A stretch of 64,000 bases of DNA from Cobetia sp. cqz5-12 (GTDB lineage: Bacteria > Pseudomonadota > Gammaproteobacteria > Pseudomonadales > Halomonadaceae), in the NCBI RefSeq assembly GCF_016495405.1, contig NZ_CP044522.1, positions 3,147,638 to 3,211,637 on the forward strand, read 5' to 3'. Below, piece by piece: positions 18,388-28,749 of this stretch (its first letter is position 1; each line of letters opens with the position of its first letter). Below the pieces are notes generated by a model that did no database searches, was not told the origin of the DNA, and saw only the letters and a program-made list of their open reading frames with translations. The position numbers and the translations under genes are program-made.

Positions 18388-19120
18388 AGGTGGGTTGGGG
18401 CACGCGGAAGATGACGCTGTCGTTGGCGACCTGCTCAAGCTCGAGTCCATGCGTGCGTGCCAGCCAGGCAAAGGTGGCCGGGCTGAACAGGCACACATGC
18501 GTCGGATCACGCAGGTAGTGCCAGCGCCTGAGCGCCTCCGGATCATCCGAGGCGGGCTGCGTCATCACCCCCAGCAGGCCGCCGGGCTTGAGGCAGCGCA
18601 ACCACTGGCGGAAGACCTCCCCCGGCGCGTAGAGATGCTCGATCACCTCGGTACTGACGATGAAGTCATGCTGGCGGGTGAGCGCTGCCGGGTTCGGGTG
18701 ATAATAGAGGTCGTGCAGCGCCATCGGATGACCCGCCTCCTCGAACATCTGCGCCAGGGCAGGCCCAGGACCACAGCCGAAATCGAGTCCGCTGGCACCG
18801 GCCGCGAGCCGCTCACACATCGGCGTGAAGAGTTTGGCCAGAAAGCTTCGATAACGCGGGTCTGCCGGGTCATTCTCGTGCTGGTCGTAGATATCCTGCT
18901 CTGCCCTGGCATCCAGGCGCTGGGACGGCGCCAGATACAGCAGATGACACTCCGGGCAGCGCAGATAATCGCGCTCGTCGGCGGGAGGTCGCTGACCGGT
19001 CTTGGGGCACGGCCTGCGCCGCTGTACCAGGTGCAGTACATGCTGGCTCTGGGACGCCTCACACAGCGGGCAGACAGTATCTGCAGGCGGATGGGGAACG
19101 AGGGAATCAGGGGCTGACAT
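18386..19120 (-). CDS. Class I SAM-dependent methyltransferase with zinc-binding N-terminus
   Basis: A 244-residue protein. The N-terminal treble-clef-like segment has CPLC (about residues 16-19) and CPEC (about 52-55). The methyltransferase domain follows, with motif I LDFGCGPGPAL and a post-I acidic position, then FIVSTEVIEHLYAPGEVFRQ typical of class I enzymes. Substrate unknown. The start at 19120 has GGAG 5 bases upstream; the frame is open further upstream without support. It is divergent from the acyltransferase gene at 19452. Confidence 0.85.
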   Translation of the reverse strand: MSAPDSLVPHPPADTVCPLCEASQSQHVLHLVQRRRPCPKTGQRPPADERDYLRCPECHLLYLAPSQRLDARAEQDIYDQHENDPADPRYRSFLAKLFTPMCERLAAGASGLDFGCGPGPALAQMFEEAGHPMALHDLYYHPNPAALTRQHDFIVSTEVIEHLYAPGEVFRQWLRCLKPGGLLGVMTQPASDDPEALRRWHYLRDPTHVCLFSPATFAWLARTHGLELEQVANDSVIFRVPQPT

Positions 19121-19451
19121 CAGGGCTCCGCGGCAAGGGACGCTGGCGATGGGGGCGACGTCACCATACGGCTGGCGGCGACATCTCGGCACCACGCGCG
19201 ATACCGTAGCGGCACTGGCAATTCCGCTGCAGGTGAACGTATCGAACGCGACGACTGTCTGAGTGCTGAATGATACCCCGCGCCAGTGTCCTGCGCCTGC
19301 CACGATGGAGTCTGCAGGCAACGCCCCCCTCTGGCACAATGAGCATCATTCGAGTACGGCACCGCGACACCTGACGATGTCACGGCGCCTGCCTTCGCGT
19401 CAGACCAGGCGCGATCTTTCACGCCAGACCACCGGAACTTCACGTGTGACG
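19121..19451. other. Divergent intergenic region
   Basis: About 330 bases between the leftward methyltransferase and rightward acyltransferase genes; it should hold both promoters. No gene is supported, although frames stay open in places because of the high GC content. Confidence 0.5.
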
Positions 19452-20486
19452 ATGGACAAGACTCTCAAGCGGTTCGAACAGGCCATGGAACAGCGCCTGA
19501 CTCCTCTCAAGGCCAACTCCGTGGCCTGTCTGTGGCAACGACTGTCCGGGCTCAGCACCCGCCAGCTCTGGTGGCTGGCGCGCCCGTTGGCGCGTGTGGT
19601 GCAGCTGTGCAATCCCCGCGAGCGCCGGGTTACGCGTCAGAATCTTGGCCAGGCCTTCCCGCAGCTCGACAAGCAGGCGCGCGCGCGTCTGGCGAGCGAC
19701 AGCCTCGCGCATTCCACCGCCACCATGCTGGAACTGGGCAAGGTATGGCTGGGCGATGAAGACGCCGTACGCGACTCGATTCTCGAGGTCCACGGTCGCA
19801 ATCTGCTCGACGAGGCGCGTGCCGAGGGACGCGGCGTCATCGTGCTGGCACCGCACTTCGGCAACTGGGAAGTGCTCAATTTCTGGCTCTCCAGCCACTT
19901 TCCGTTCACTGCCATGTACGAGCCGCCCAAGTTCGAGCGACTCGACCCGATCATCCGCAATGGCCGTGAACGCATGGGCGCGAGTCTGGTGCCCACCAAT
20001 TCGCGTGGCGTGGCTGCCTTGCTCAAGTCACTCAAGCGCGCCGAAGCGATCGGCATACTGCCGGATCAGGAGCCGGGCCGTGGCAGCGGCGTCTTCGCCG
20101 ACTTCTATGGCCGCCCCGCCTATACCGCCACCCTGCTGCCCAAGCTGGTGGCGAGAACCGATGCGCGCGTCGTCACCGGTGTCGCCCAACGCCTGGAAGA
20201 TGGCCATGGCTTCGCCATCCACTTCCTCGCCGCGGATGAGGGGGTCTATTGCGAAGAGGAAGTCGCCTCGGCACGCGGGGTGAATGCCTCGGTGGAAGCG
20301 GCGATCGCATTGGCGCCGGCCCAGTATCAGTGGGAATACAAGCGCTGGCGCAAGAGCCCGCAGGAAATGGAGCAACAACCTGGCTGGCAGGAGTCCCGCT
20401 TCTATGCGCGCACCTACTCCTTCTTCTCGCTCAAGGGCTGGCGCCGCTACTTCAAGCATCGCCGCAAGGCCAGCAAGCGCGGCTGA
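19452..20486 (+). CDS. Lipid A biosynthesis lauroyl/myristoyl acyltransferase
   Basis: A 344-residue secondary acyltransferase of the LpxL/LpxM family. The catalytic HX4E motif is HFGNWE in VIVLAPHFGNWEVLNFW, and ILPDQEPGRGSGVFADFYG is the conserved DQ block. The C-terminus is very basic (RRYFKHRRKASKRG), fitting membrane association. The ATG at 19452 is chosen for the MDKTLKRFEQ start; a GTG two codons earlier is possible. It is the second family member in the window (compare 1915-2832). Confidence 0.9.
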   Translation: MDKTLKRFEQAMEQRLTPLKANSVACLWQRLSGLSTRQLWWLARPLARVVQLCNPRERRVTRQNLGQAFPQLDKQARARLASDSLAHSTATMLELGKVWLGDEDAVRDSILEVHGRNLLDEARAEGRGVIVLAPHFGNWEVLNFWLSSHFPFTAMYEPPKFERLDPIIRNGRERMGASLVPTNSRGVAALLKSLKRAEAIGILPDQEPGRGSGVFADFYGRPAYTATLLPKLVARTDARVVTGVAQRLEDGHGFAIHFLAADEGVYCEEEVASARGVNASVEAAIALAPAQYQWEYKRWRKSPQEMEQQPGWQESRFYARTYSFFSLKGWRRYFKHRRKASKRG

Positions 20487-20556
20487 GGGCAGCACTGGCG
20501 CAACAGGCCATCAGCTCCCAGACTGAATGCGCATGGCTCAACGACAGGAGGCAAGG

Positions 20557-21876
20557 ATGCCGATCGAGACTCACGCCGCTCACCTCACAAGCGCATCGCC
20601 CCGGCGCCCCGCACTGCCTCGAGCGGTACCGGCACGCCTGATGACACGCCTGGTCACAAGCGTCGCGGTGGCCTGTCTCGCATTGTCTCTGCCGGCCCAG
20701 GCGGAGACAGAGACAGGTACTTCTTCCTCACTGTCGCTGGTGAGCGCTCAGCAAGTGCCCAGCGATGCCCCAGCGCTCAAGCTGCCTGAGGGTGCCACGC
20801 TCGAGCGGCTGGCCTCGCTCGACAGTCCACGCATGCTGCATCTCACTGATGCTGGCGAGCTGCTGATCGGCTCGCGGGCCGAGCGTGTCTATCGCGCTCA
20901 GCTGACGCCGGACGGCAGCCTCTCTGCCGTGAAGACGCTGGTCGAACTGTCGGGCTACCCTCACTCGCTGGTGGTGCGCGGTGACAGGCTCTATGTCGCG
21001 ACCACTGCAGCCTTGCTGGTCGCCGACTATTCACCCGGCGAGTCTCTCACCCGCGATGACTTTCGTGAGCTGATCGCCCTGCCCGGCGGCGGTGGCCATA
21101 ACTCGCGCACCTTGAGTCTCGGGCCTGATGGTGGCCTCTATCTGGCGTTGGGTATCCAGGGCAACTGCTCGAATCAATACCTTGCAGGCAGCGAGCAGGG
21201 CTACTCCTTCAGTGAACGCCGCGGTGGCGTGCTGCGTCTTGAGGAGTCCGGCGATGCGCCGCACTGGCGGCCCTGGGCCAGTGGACTGCGCAACCCGGTA
21301 GGCCTCGCCTGGCAGGCGGGCATGGCAGGTGAGCCGCGCCTGCTGGCCACCAACAACGGCCCCGACCACTGGGGCTATGAGCAACCCCGCGAGCTGGTGG
21401 TCGCAGCCCGCGAAGGCAGCTTCCATGGCATGCCCTGGTATCAGTGGGTCGATGGCAACTGGCAGGCGGATGATTGCATCGCGAGCGATTCACCGCGTGA
21501 ACGTGACGAGATCGCGCCGCCACTGGCCGAGATCCCCGCTCGCAGTGCGCCGATGGGAATCGCGGTGGTACCGCCAGGGCACCCATTGGCTGCTGACATG
21601 GATATCGTGGTGGCAGTCCACGGCAGCTGGGGTACGGCGCCCTCCGGCAACGCCGCGGGTGACCCGGCCAGCCGCCGTGAGCCTCGCCTGCTGGGCCTCA
21701 AGCTGGCGACGCCAGACACTGAAGCACGCCTGGTGCCGATACTGACCGGTCTGCAGGACAGCAGCAGCGGCCAACGCTGGATTCGCCCGCTCGATGTCCT
21801 GTTCGGCCCTGATGGCAGTCTGTACTTCACCTCGGATAGCGGCGCGGCAGGTCTCTATCGCCTCACCTTCGATTGA
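20557..21876 (+). CDS. Secreted PQQ-type sugar dehydrogenase (sorbosone/glucose dehydrogenase-like)
   Basis: A 439-residue six-bladed beta-propeller protein. A strong AGGAGG site precedes the ATG at 20557; a hydrophobic signal (MTRLVTSVAVACLALSLPAQA) begins 28 residues in, so a later start at 20641 is also possible. Propeller marks are GGGGHNSRTLSLGPDGGLY, GLRNPVGLAW, NNGPDHWGYEQP and LDVLFGPDGSLYFTSD, as in soluble PQQ-dependent aldose dehydrogenases. It probably oxidises a sugar in the periplasm. The true substrate and PQQ dependence are not proven by sequence. Confidence 0.85.
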   Translation: MPIETHAAHLTSASPRRPALPRAVPARLMTRLVTSVAVACLALSLPAQAETETGTSSSLSLVSAQQVPSDAPALKLPEGATLERLASLDSPRMLHLTDAGELLIGSRAERVYRAQLTPDGSLSAVKTLVELSGYPHSLVVRGDRLYVATTAALLVADYSPGESLTRDDFRELIALPGGGGHNSRTLSLGPDGGLYLALGIQGNCSNQYLAGSEQGYSFSERRGGVLRLEESGDAPHWRPWASGLRNPVGLAWQAGMAGEPRLLATNNGPDHWGYEQPRELVVAAREGSFHGMPWYQWVDGNWQADDCIASDSPRERDEIAPPLAEIPARSAPMGIAVVPPGHPLAADMDIVVAVHGSWGTAPSGNAAGDPASRREPRLLGLKLATPDTEARLVPILTGLQDSSSGQRWIRPLDVLFGPDGSLYFTSDSGAAGLYRLTFD

Positions 21877-22288
21877 TGGCCTGACCTTGATCAGAACGGG
21901 CCTTTGAGAAGCGAAGCCCTGGCCCTTATCCAGGCGCTCTCTCAAAGCCATCACTCCAAGCTCTCTCCAAGCGCTCTCTCAAAGTGCCCTCTCCAAGCTC
22001 TCTTCCCAGGAGCTGCTTGGCAGAGGGCCTTTGGCTGCAGTAGGTACCTGCTGCAGACTCAGAAGACCTGCCTTGCATACCCCGCCTGCGAATTACAGAA
22101 ATGTAGTCCTGTGTCCCCACATGCGCCCAATGGCCATCTAGGCATCGTGTGTCCATGGAGCGACACTGAGGCCACGCCAAGCGTTTAATGAACGATGACG
22201 CGTTGAGAGAGCGTCGTTCGCTCGTGCATCCAGCCTACAGACTCATGCGTATGATCCAACGAATACGCCATCGTCGGAGCCTGCCGCC
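21877..22288. other. Intergenic region with a tandem duplication
   Basis: About 410 bases with no gene. It contains the 37-base duplication at 21934-22007 and the presumed promoter of the glycosyltransferase pair. CT-rich low-complexity sequence dominates 21930-22010. Confidence 0.6.
21934..22007. repeat. 37-base tandem duplication
   Basis: Two adjacent 37-base units (21934-21970 and 21971-22007) both begin GCGCTCTCTCAAAG and share CTCCAAGCTCTC later in the unit. It lies 57 bases past the stop of the dehydrogenase gene. Confidence 0.85.
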
Positions 22289-23101
22289 ATGAACCAGCAG
22301 CCACCCCCAGCATCACGGACGCCCGCCAGCCGGGACTCCCTGTCGAGCACATGCACGCACCTGACGCGCGCTCCCTGGCTGAGCATCGTGATGCCGGTGC
22401 ATGACGAGGCAGCCGGCATCGTGCAAACCCTCATTGCCCTGAGTCGCCTGCGCGCGGGCGGCGACTGTGAAGTGATCGTGGTGGATGGTGGCTCGACGGA
22501 TGGCACCCCCTCACTGGCCCGACCGCTGTGTGATGTCGTGCTGAGCAGTGAGCCGGGCCGGGCACGCCAGATGAATGCCGGAGCCGCGCGTGCACGCGGA
22601 GAATGGCTGCTGTTTCTGCATGCCGATACCGACTTGCCCGACAATGCGCTGGCATTGCTCAAGGAGGCCGTCACGACGCATCGCCGCAGCGACTGGGGCC
22701 GCTTCGATGTCAGCATCAAGGGCGAGTCGCCGTGGTTACCGATGATCGCCGCCATGATGAATCTGCGTTCGCGGCTGACCAGCATCAGCACGGGCGACCA
22801 GACCCAGTTCGTGCAGCGCTCGACCTTCGAGGCCATCGGCGGCTTTGCCGACATGCCATTGATGGAAGATATCTGGCTGAGTGCCCAGCTCAAGCATCTG
22901 ACCCCGCCTATGAACCTGACGGCGCGTGTCACGACAAGCGGTCGACGCTGGGAGACCCACGGCGTCTGGCGCACCATCGTCAAGATGTGGGGGCTGCGGC
23001 TGGCGGCCTGGTGTGGCGTCTCCCCTGCACGTCTGGCACGCCTCTACGGCTATCGCGCCGCAGCGCAGGCCTGTGAGCAGCGCGGCATGCCCCATGCGTG
23101 A
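22289..23101 (+). CDS. Family 2 glycosyltransferase, TIGR04283 type
   Basis: A 270-residue GT-A glycosyltransferase. The opening fold is LSIVMPVHDEAAGI, followed by VIVVDGGSTDGT and the DXD-like LFLHADTDLP, with the PGRARQMNAGAARARG segment that marks the TIGR04283 'selenodomain-associated transferase 2' group. There is no long membrane segment. It overlaps the next gene by 8 bases (ATGCGTGA), so the two are translationally coupled. The pair resembles TIGR04283/TIGR04282 pairs, but the radical SAM partner often linked with them is not in this window. Product unknown. Confidence 0.88.
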   Translation: MNQQPPPASRTPASRDSLSSTCTHLTRAPWLSIVMPVHDEAAGIVQTLIALSRLRAGGDCEVIVVDGGSTDGTPSLARPLCDVVLSSEPGRARQMNAGAARARGEWLLFLHADTDLPDNALALLKEAVTTHRRSDWGRFDVSIKGESPWLPMIAAMMNLRSRLTSISTGDQTQFVQRSTFEAIGGFADMPLMEDIWLSAQLKHLTPPMNLTARVTTSGRRWETHGVWRTIVKMWGLRLAAWCGVSPARLARLYGYRAAAQACEQRGMPHA

Positions 23102-23819
23102 TACGGCGTTGCCTACCTTGCCCACCGCTGATAACGCGTCAGAGGTGCGCCCGACTCTCATCATCTTCGGTCGCCTGCCCATCGCCGGCCACTGCAAGAC
23201 ACGCCTGATTCCCGCACTCGGCCCCGAGGGTGCAGCTCGACTCTATGAGCGGATGCTGAGCCATATCGTTGACCAGGCCTGCGCCGCGCGCCTCGGCAAG
23301 GTCGTGGTGATGCTGACGCCCTCTGCCGAGCCGTCAAGTCATACCCCTGAACAGGCGGCTCTGCGAGCAGCACTTGAATCCCGGCTGCGAAGCGTTGTCG
23401 ATGCCTCTGCCGACCTCACCTTCGAGGCACAGCCGCAGGGAGATCTCGGTGAGCGAATGTCCCGGGCCATGGCCCGGCATCTGCCCGAGGGGCCGGTGTT
23501 ATTGATGGGCTCCGATCTGCCGGCGCTGGACAGCCAGCGTCTGCGTGAAGCAGCCCACAGACTACGCACCCACGACACGGTCCTGCAGCCCACCGACGAT
23601 GGCGGCTATGGCTTGATCGGCCTCAAGGCGCCCTGCCCGCAGGCCTTCCAGCTGCCCCGCTGGAGTCATGCCCATGTCTGCCGGGACACTCTAGCGCTAC
23701 TGGCACGGGCCGGGAAAACGGCCACTTGCCTGCCGATCAGCTGGGATGTCGATGAACCGCGTGACCTGGAGCGTCTTTCGTGCCACCTGCCGGCGCTCAT
23801 GGCCGACCTTGCCGCTTGA
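23094..23819 (+). CDS. DUF2064/TIGR04282 nucleotidyltransferase-like glycosyltransferase
   Basis: A 241-residue GT-A-like protein. Family marks are LIIFGRLPIAGHCKTRLIPAL (the FxRxPxxGxxKTRL motif), VLLMGSDLPALD and PTDDGGYGLIGL. TIGR04282 proteins are paired with TIGR04283 glycosyltransferases and linked in the literature to arsenosugar or selenosugar metabolism; that role is inference here. The start codon overlaps the upstream gene. The stop codon is part of a 22-base tandem duplication. Confidence 0.87.
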   Translation: MRDTALPTLPTADNASEVRPTLIIFGRLPIAGHCKTRLIPALGPEGAARLYERMLSHIVDQACAARLGKVVVMLTPSAEPSSHTPEQAALRAALESRLRSVVDASADLTFEAQPQGDLGERMSRAMARHLPEGPVLLMGSDLPALDSQRLREAAHRLRTHDTVLQPTDDGGYGLIGLKAPCPQAFQLPRWSHAHVCRDTLALLARAGKTATCLPISWDVDEPRDLERLSCHLPALMADLAA

Positions 23820-23856
23820 GGCTCTTAGCAAGCCCGCTTAAGGCTCTTCACACGCC
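23813..23856. repeat. 22-base tandem duplication across a stop codon
   Basis: Units 23813-23834 and 23835-23856 share 18 of 22 bases (CGCTTGAGGCTCTT against CGCTTAAGGCTCTT). The first unit contains the TGA stop of the DUF2064 gene (23817-23819); the second carries TAA in the same place. Confidence 0.8.
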
Positions 23857-23954
23857 CGGCATGCCTCCCAAAGTCGTATGCATTTTTGCTCACACTGCCC
23901 TTCTTCTGCGCCGCAGGGCTGTTACACTCGCTGCACAGTGACTCACATGTCACA

Positions 23955-24066
23955 GCTTGACGGGGTGCCGGTAAGACCGGCTGAGATGTCATGCGCAGGC
24001 AATGTCCTTGCGTGAATGACGATCCCGCCGAACCTGATCCGGCTAGTACCGGCGTAGGGATCAAGC
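23955..24066 (+). promoter_or_regulatory. TPP riboswitch upstream of tenA
   Basis: The P1 stem GCTTGA (23955-23960) pairs with TCAAGC (24061-24066). Between them are the THI-box elements: GGGGTGCCGG, CTGAGAT (the pyrimidine-sensing CUGAGA bulge at 23981) and CCTGATCCGGCTAGTACCGG followed by CGTAGGGA. This is a complete thiamine pyrophosphate aptamer. A GTCACC/GGTGAC hairpin (24090-24111) may be part of the expression platform. Confidence 0.96.
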
Positions 24067-24223
24067 GCGAAGCGATGCCACTCGATATCGTCACCACTCT
24101 CTCACGGTGACTGTCGGCACCTCCCCCGCTTTTCCCCTGCTCCTGTTCCGGTACTGGCCACGCTTGCGCCAGAGACCTGTCGCCCCATCACGGGTCGTCA
24201 GCACGCTCACCGAGGGATGCGTC

Positions 24224-24883
24224 ATGCCTAGTTTCAACGACCTGACCAGTGCCTGCGCCGAGGAATGGCGTGACTATCTCGAGCACGACTTCGTTCGCCA
24301 GCTGGGCGAAGGTCGTCTGCCGGAGGGGTCCTTCCGCCATTACCTGCAGCAGGACTACCTGTTCCTGATCCACTTCGCGCGCGCCTGGGCGCTGGCCGCC
24401 TACAAGAGCCGCACCCTCGCGGAGCTGCGTCAGGCCACGGCCAGTCTCGACACCATCCTCAATACCGAGCTCGATCTGCATATCGGCTACTGCAGCGAGT
24501 GGGGCATCAGCGAGGATGACCTGAGCGAGCTGCCGGAATCGCGCGCCACCCTGGCCTATACCCGTTACGTGCTCGATTGCGGCCAGCGCGGTGACCTGCT
24601 CGATCTGCATGTGGCGCTCGCGCCCTGCCTGATCGGCTACGGCGAGATCGCCGAGTGGCTGCTCGATCAGGACACCACCGAGATCGAGAACAACCCGTAC
24701 GCGGACTGGATCGCGATGTACTCAAGCGATGACTTCAAGGAAGCCGTCGAAGCTGAACGTGAATGGCTGGATGCGCGTCTCTCGGAGGTCTCGGAGCGCC
24801 GACTGGGTGAACTGGTCGATGTCTTCCGGGACGCCACGCGACTCGAGATCGACTTCTGGCAGATGGGCCTCGATCGCGACTGA
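24224..24883 (+). CDS. tenA: Aminopyrimidine aminohydrolase / thiaminase II TenA
   Basis: A 219-residue all-helical TenA protein that hydrolyses aminopyrimidine breakdown products of thiamine to HMP for salvage. Residues consistent with the active site include the Cys in ALAPCLIGYGEI, the Tyr in GYCSEWGIS, the conserved FRHYLQQDYLFLIHFARAWA helix and the Glu pair near the C-terminus. The start follows GAGGGATGCGTC. It lies behind its own TPP riboswitch and upstream of a second riboswitch-controlled gene, thiC, so both respond to TPP. Confidence 0.95.
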   Translation: MPSFNDLTSACAEEWRDYLEHDFVRQLGEGRLPEGSFRHYLQQDYLFLIHFARAWALAAYKSRTLAELRQATASLDTILNTELDLHIGYCSEWGISEDDLSELPESRATLAYTRYVLDCGQRGDLLDLHVALAPCLIGYGEIAEWLLDQDTTEIENNPYADWIAMYSSDDFKEAVEAEREWLDARLSEVSERRLGELVDVFRDATRLEIDFWQMGLDRD

Positions 24884-25048
24884 ATCATGACAGACTGACG
24901 TCCCGGCGCTCGCCATGAGCCGCTCGGGATGACGCCATCCCCCCCTGGATGGCACGACTGACAGGCCAACAGAGCCTGGATGCGAGAACGCTTTCCGAGG
25001 CAAGCCTGACGCTTCGGACAACACACTTTCGCATTGAAATCTGCACAC

Positions 25049-27321
<2,273 letters not shown>

Positions 27322-27366
27322 GCAAGCGCCTGACGCACAGGAAAGCTGACTTTCCGAGCGACACAA

Positions 27367-27400
27367 AAAACGCCCCGACCAGTGATGGTCGGGGCGTTTT
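27367..27400. terminator. Bidirectional terminator between thiC and ppiC
   Basis: Perfect 14-base arms AAAACGCCCCGACC (27367-27380) and GGTCGGGGCGTTTT (27387-27400) with a 6-base loop lie between the convergent thiC and ppiC genes. Confidence 0.9.
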
Positions 27401-27450
27401 CGTCACATCCTGTCAAACGCTCATGACATCTCATGAGCGTGACAGAAGGC

Positions 27451-27729
27451 TCACGTGCGGCTGGTGACTTCCAGCAGGTGATAACCGAACTGGGTCTTCA
27501 CCGGGCCCTGCACGGTGTTGATCGGGGCGCTGAACACGACTTCGTCGAATTCCTTGACCATCATGCCCGGGCCGAAGGCGCCCAGGTCGCCGCCACTGCG
27601 GCCGGACGGGCAGGAGGAGTGCTCGCGAGCGGCATCAGCGAAATCGCGGCCGTTCTCGATTTCGGTCTTGAGAGCTACACACTGTTCTTCGCTGGAAACG
27701 AGAATATGACGCGCTGTGGCCTGTGCCAT
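27451..27729 (-). CDS. ppiC: Parvulin-type peptidyl-prolyl isomerase PpiC
   Basis: A 92-residue single-domain parvulin, the same size as E. coli PpiC, with no signal peptide, so cytoplasmic. The parvulin signature is visible: ATARHILVSSEEQC, FADAAREHSSCPSGRSGGDLG, and the end GPVKTQFGYHLLEV. The ATG at 27729 has AGGTG upstream; a GTG three codons earlier overlaps that site and is rejected. It catalyses cis-trans isomerisation of Xaa-Pro bonds. Confidence 0.95.
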   Translation of the reverse strand: MAQATARHILVSSEEQCVALKTEIENGRDFADAAREHSSCPSGRSGGDLGAFGPGMMVKEFDEVVFSAPINTVQGPVKTQFGYHLLEVTSRT

Positions 27730-27867
27730 GTCTATCACCTGTCACTGATCGAATAAATGCTGCCGGCAATCACCGGCGGCGTGGCAGGTCATTGTGGCCC
27801 AAGGCAGCGCTCGCCGCTAGCGTCGCGCGCCTCCCCACCTCCCCAGCGATACTCCAGACACGCAAAC

Positions 27868-27891
27868 GCCCACCCGGAAGACCGAGTGGGC
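27868..27891 (-). terminator. Terminator of the phasin gene
   Basis: Arms GCCCACCCGG (27868-27877) and CCGAGTGGGC (27882-27891) form a 10-base-pair stem with one mismatch, 39 bases past the phasin stop. Confidence 0.7.
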
Positions 27892-27929
27892 ATTGAGGAC
27901 GCTCGCCTGAGAACGTCAGCAGCAGTCGC

Positions 27930-28298
27930 TTACTTGGCGACTTTCTGCATGGCCTCGGAGGCGGACTTGGCGTTGCTTTCTGCCAGTTCCTGACCTTTCT
28001 TGGCGTATTCCTGGTTCAGCTCGACCACTTTCTGGGTGTCGTTCTGCAGCTTCTCGCCCAGAGTCTTCACGGTTTCCTGCTGCTCCTTGACGAAGTTCTT
28101 CAGACCTTCGCTGTCCTTGATCTCGAGCATGGAACGCGCCTGGGTCAGGGAAGCATCAGCATAGGACTTGGTCAGTTCCATCTGGGCGCCGATCAGCTTC
28201 TCGCTGTAATCGATGCTCAGGGCGCTGAAAGCACGCAGCGGAGACAGGAACATATCGTCGAACTGCTGAGCGGACTTCTCGAAGTTGGCATTGAACAT
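27930..28298 (-). CDS. Phasin family protein
   Basis: A 122-residue amphipathic, helical protein of the Phasin_2 type that coats polyhydroxyalkanoate granules. The N-terminus MFNANFEKSAQQFDDMFLSP is followed by long heptad-like helices (YSEKLIGAQMELTKSYADAS, LKNFVKEQQETVKTLGEKLQ) and a C-terminus rich in Ala/Lys/Glu. No PHA synthase is in the window. The gene is monocistronic with its own terminator. Its upstream region carries a palindrome that may be a PhaR-type operator. Confidence 0.88.
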   Translation of the reverse strand: MFNANFEKSAQQFDDMFLSPLRAFSALSIDYSEKLIGAQMELTKSYADASLTQARSMLEIKDSEGLKNFVKEQQETVKTLGEKLQNDTQKVVELNQEYAKKGQELAESNAKSASEAMQKVAK

Positions 28299-28408
28299 GT
28301 AGGCACCCTCCAGGGTATTGGCATCACGCTGAAATGAACCGGAGCCTTGCTCCGTTCGGTTATCAGGACTGAACCGGGCTGGTGCACCGTAGTGACCGAG
28401 CCATCATT

Positions 28409-28436
28409 ATCAAGCCGTCACTATCAAGCCGTCGCG
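28409..28436. repeat. 14-base tandem duplication
   Basis: ATCAAGCCGTCACT (28409-28422) is followed directly by ATCAAGCCGTCGCG (28423-28436), 111 bases upstream of the phasin start. The unit resembles that of the array at 48069-48124 (ATCAAGCCCTGTC). Confidence 0.7.
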
Positions 28437-28495
28437 GTCAGATAGTGCTATCGACCAGGTTCCATCCTCGCTGCAACGCAGCATAAGACAGTCTT

Positions 28496-28510
28496 TGTTG
28501 CACTGCAACA
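28496..28510. promoter_or_regulatory. Palindromic operator candidate (TGTTGCA-C-TGCAACA)
   Basis: A perfect 7-base inverted repeat around one base, about 200 bases upstream of the phasin start. TGC/GCA-rich palindromes are the recognition sites of PhaR repressors in front of phasin genes in other proteobacteria; applying that here is inference. Confidence 0.4.
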
Positions 28511-28749
28511 TCAAAAACATCGCAACGAATGGCCTGTACGCTCGGATTGATGCAGTCACTTGATTGCACTGGAGAAAAACAATCAGAAGTCGAAAAGAAA
28601 ATTGACGCCCTGGGGCCCCGTCATGCCACACACCACGCCCTGGAACGCCAGACTGGGCCAAAGTGCTGGACCATAGGACTCAGACACAGGGCTGGGACAG
28701 AGGCCCGAAGCTGAAAGGCTGAACTTGAGGATAGCGCCGTGCTGCTGCC

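Larger units (their letters stand above)
28299..28749. other. Intergenic region upstream of the phasin gene
   Basis: About 450 bases, AT-richer than the surroundings, holding the phasin promoter, a 14-base repeat pair and a palindromic operator candidate. No gene is evident. Confidence 0.5.
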
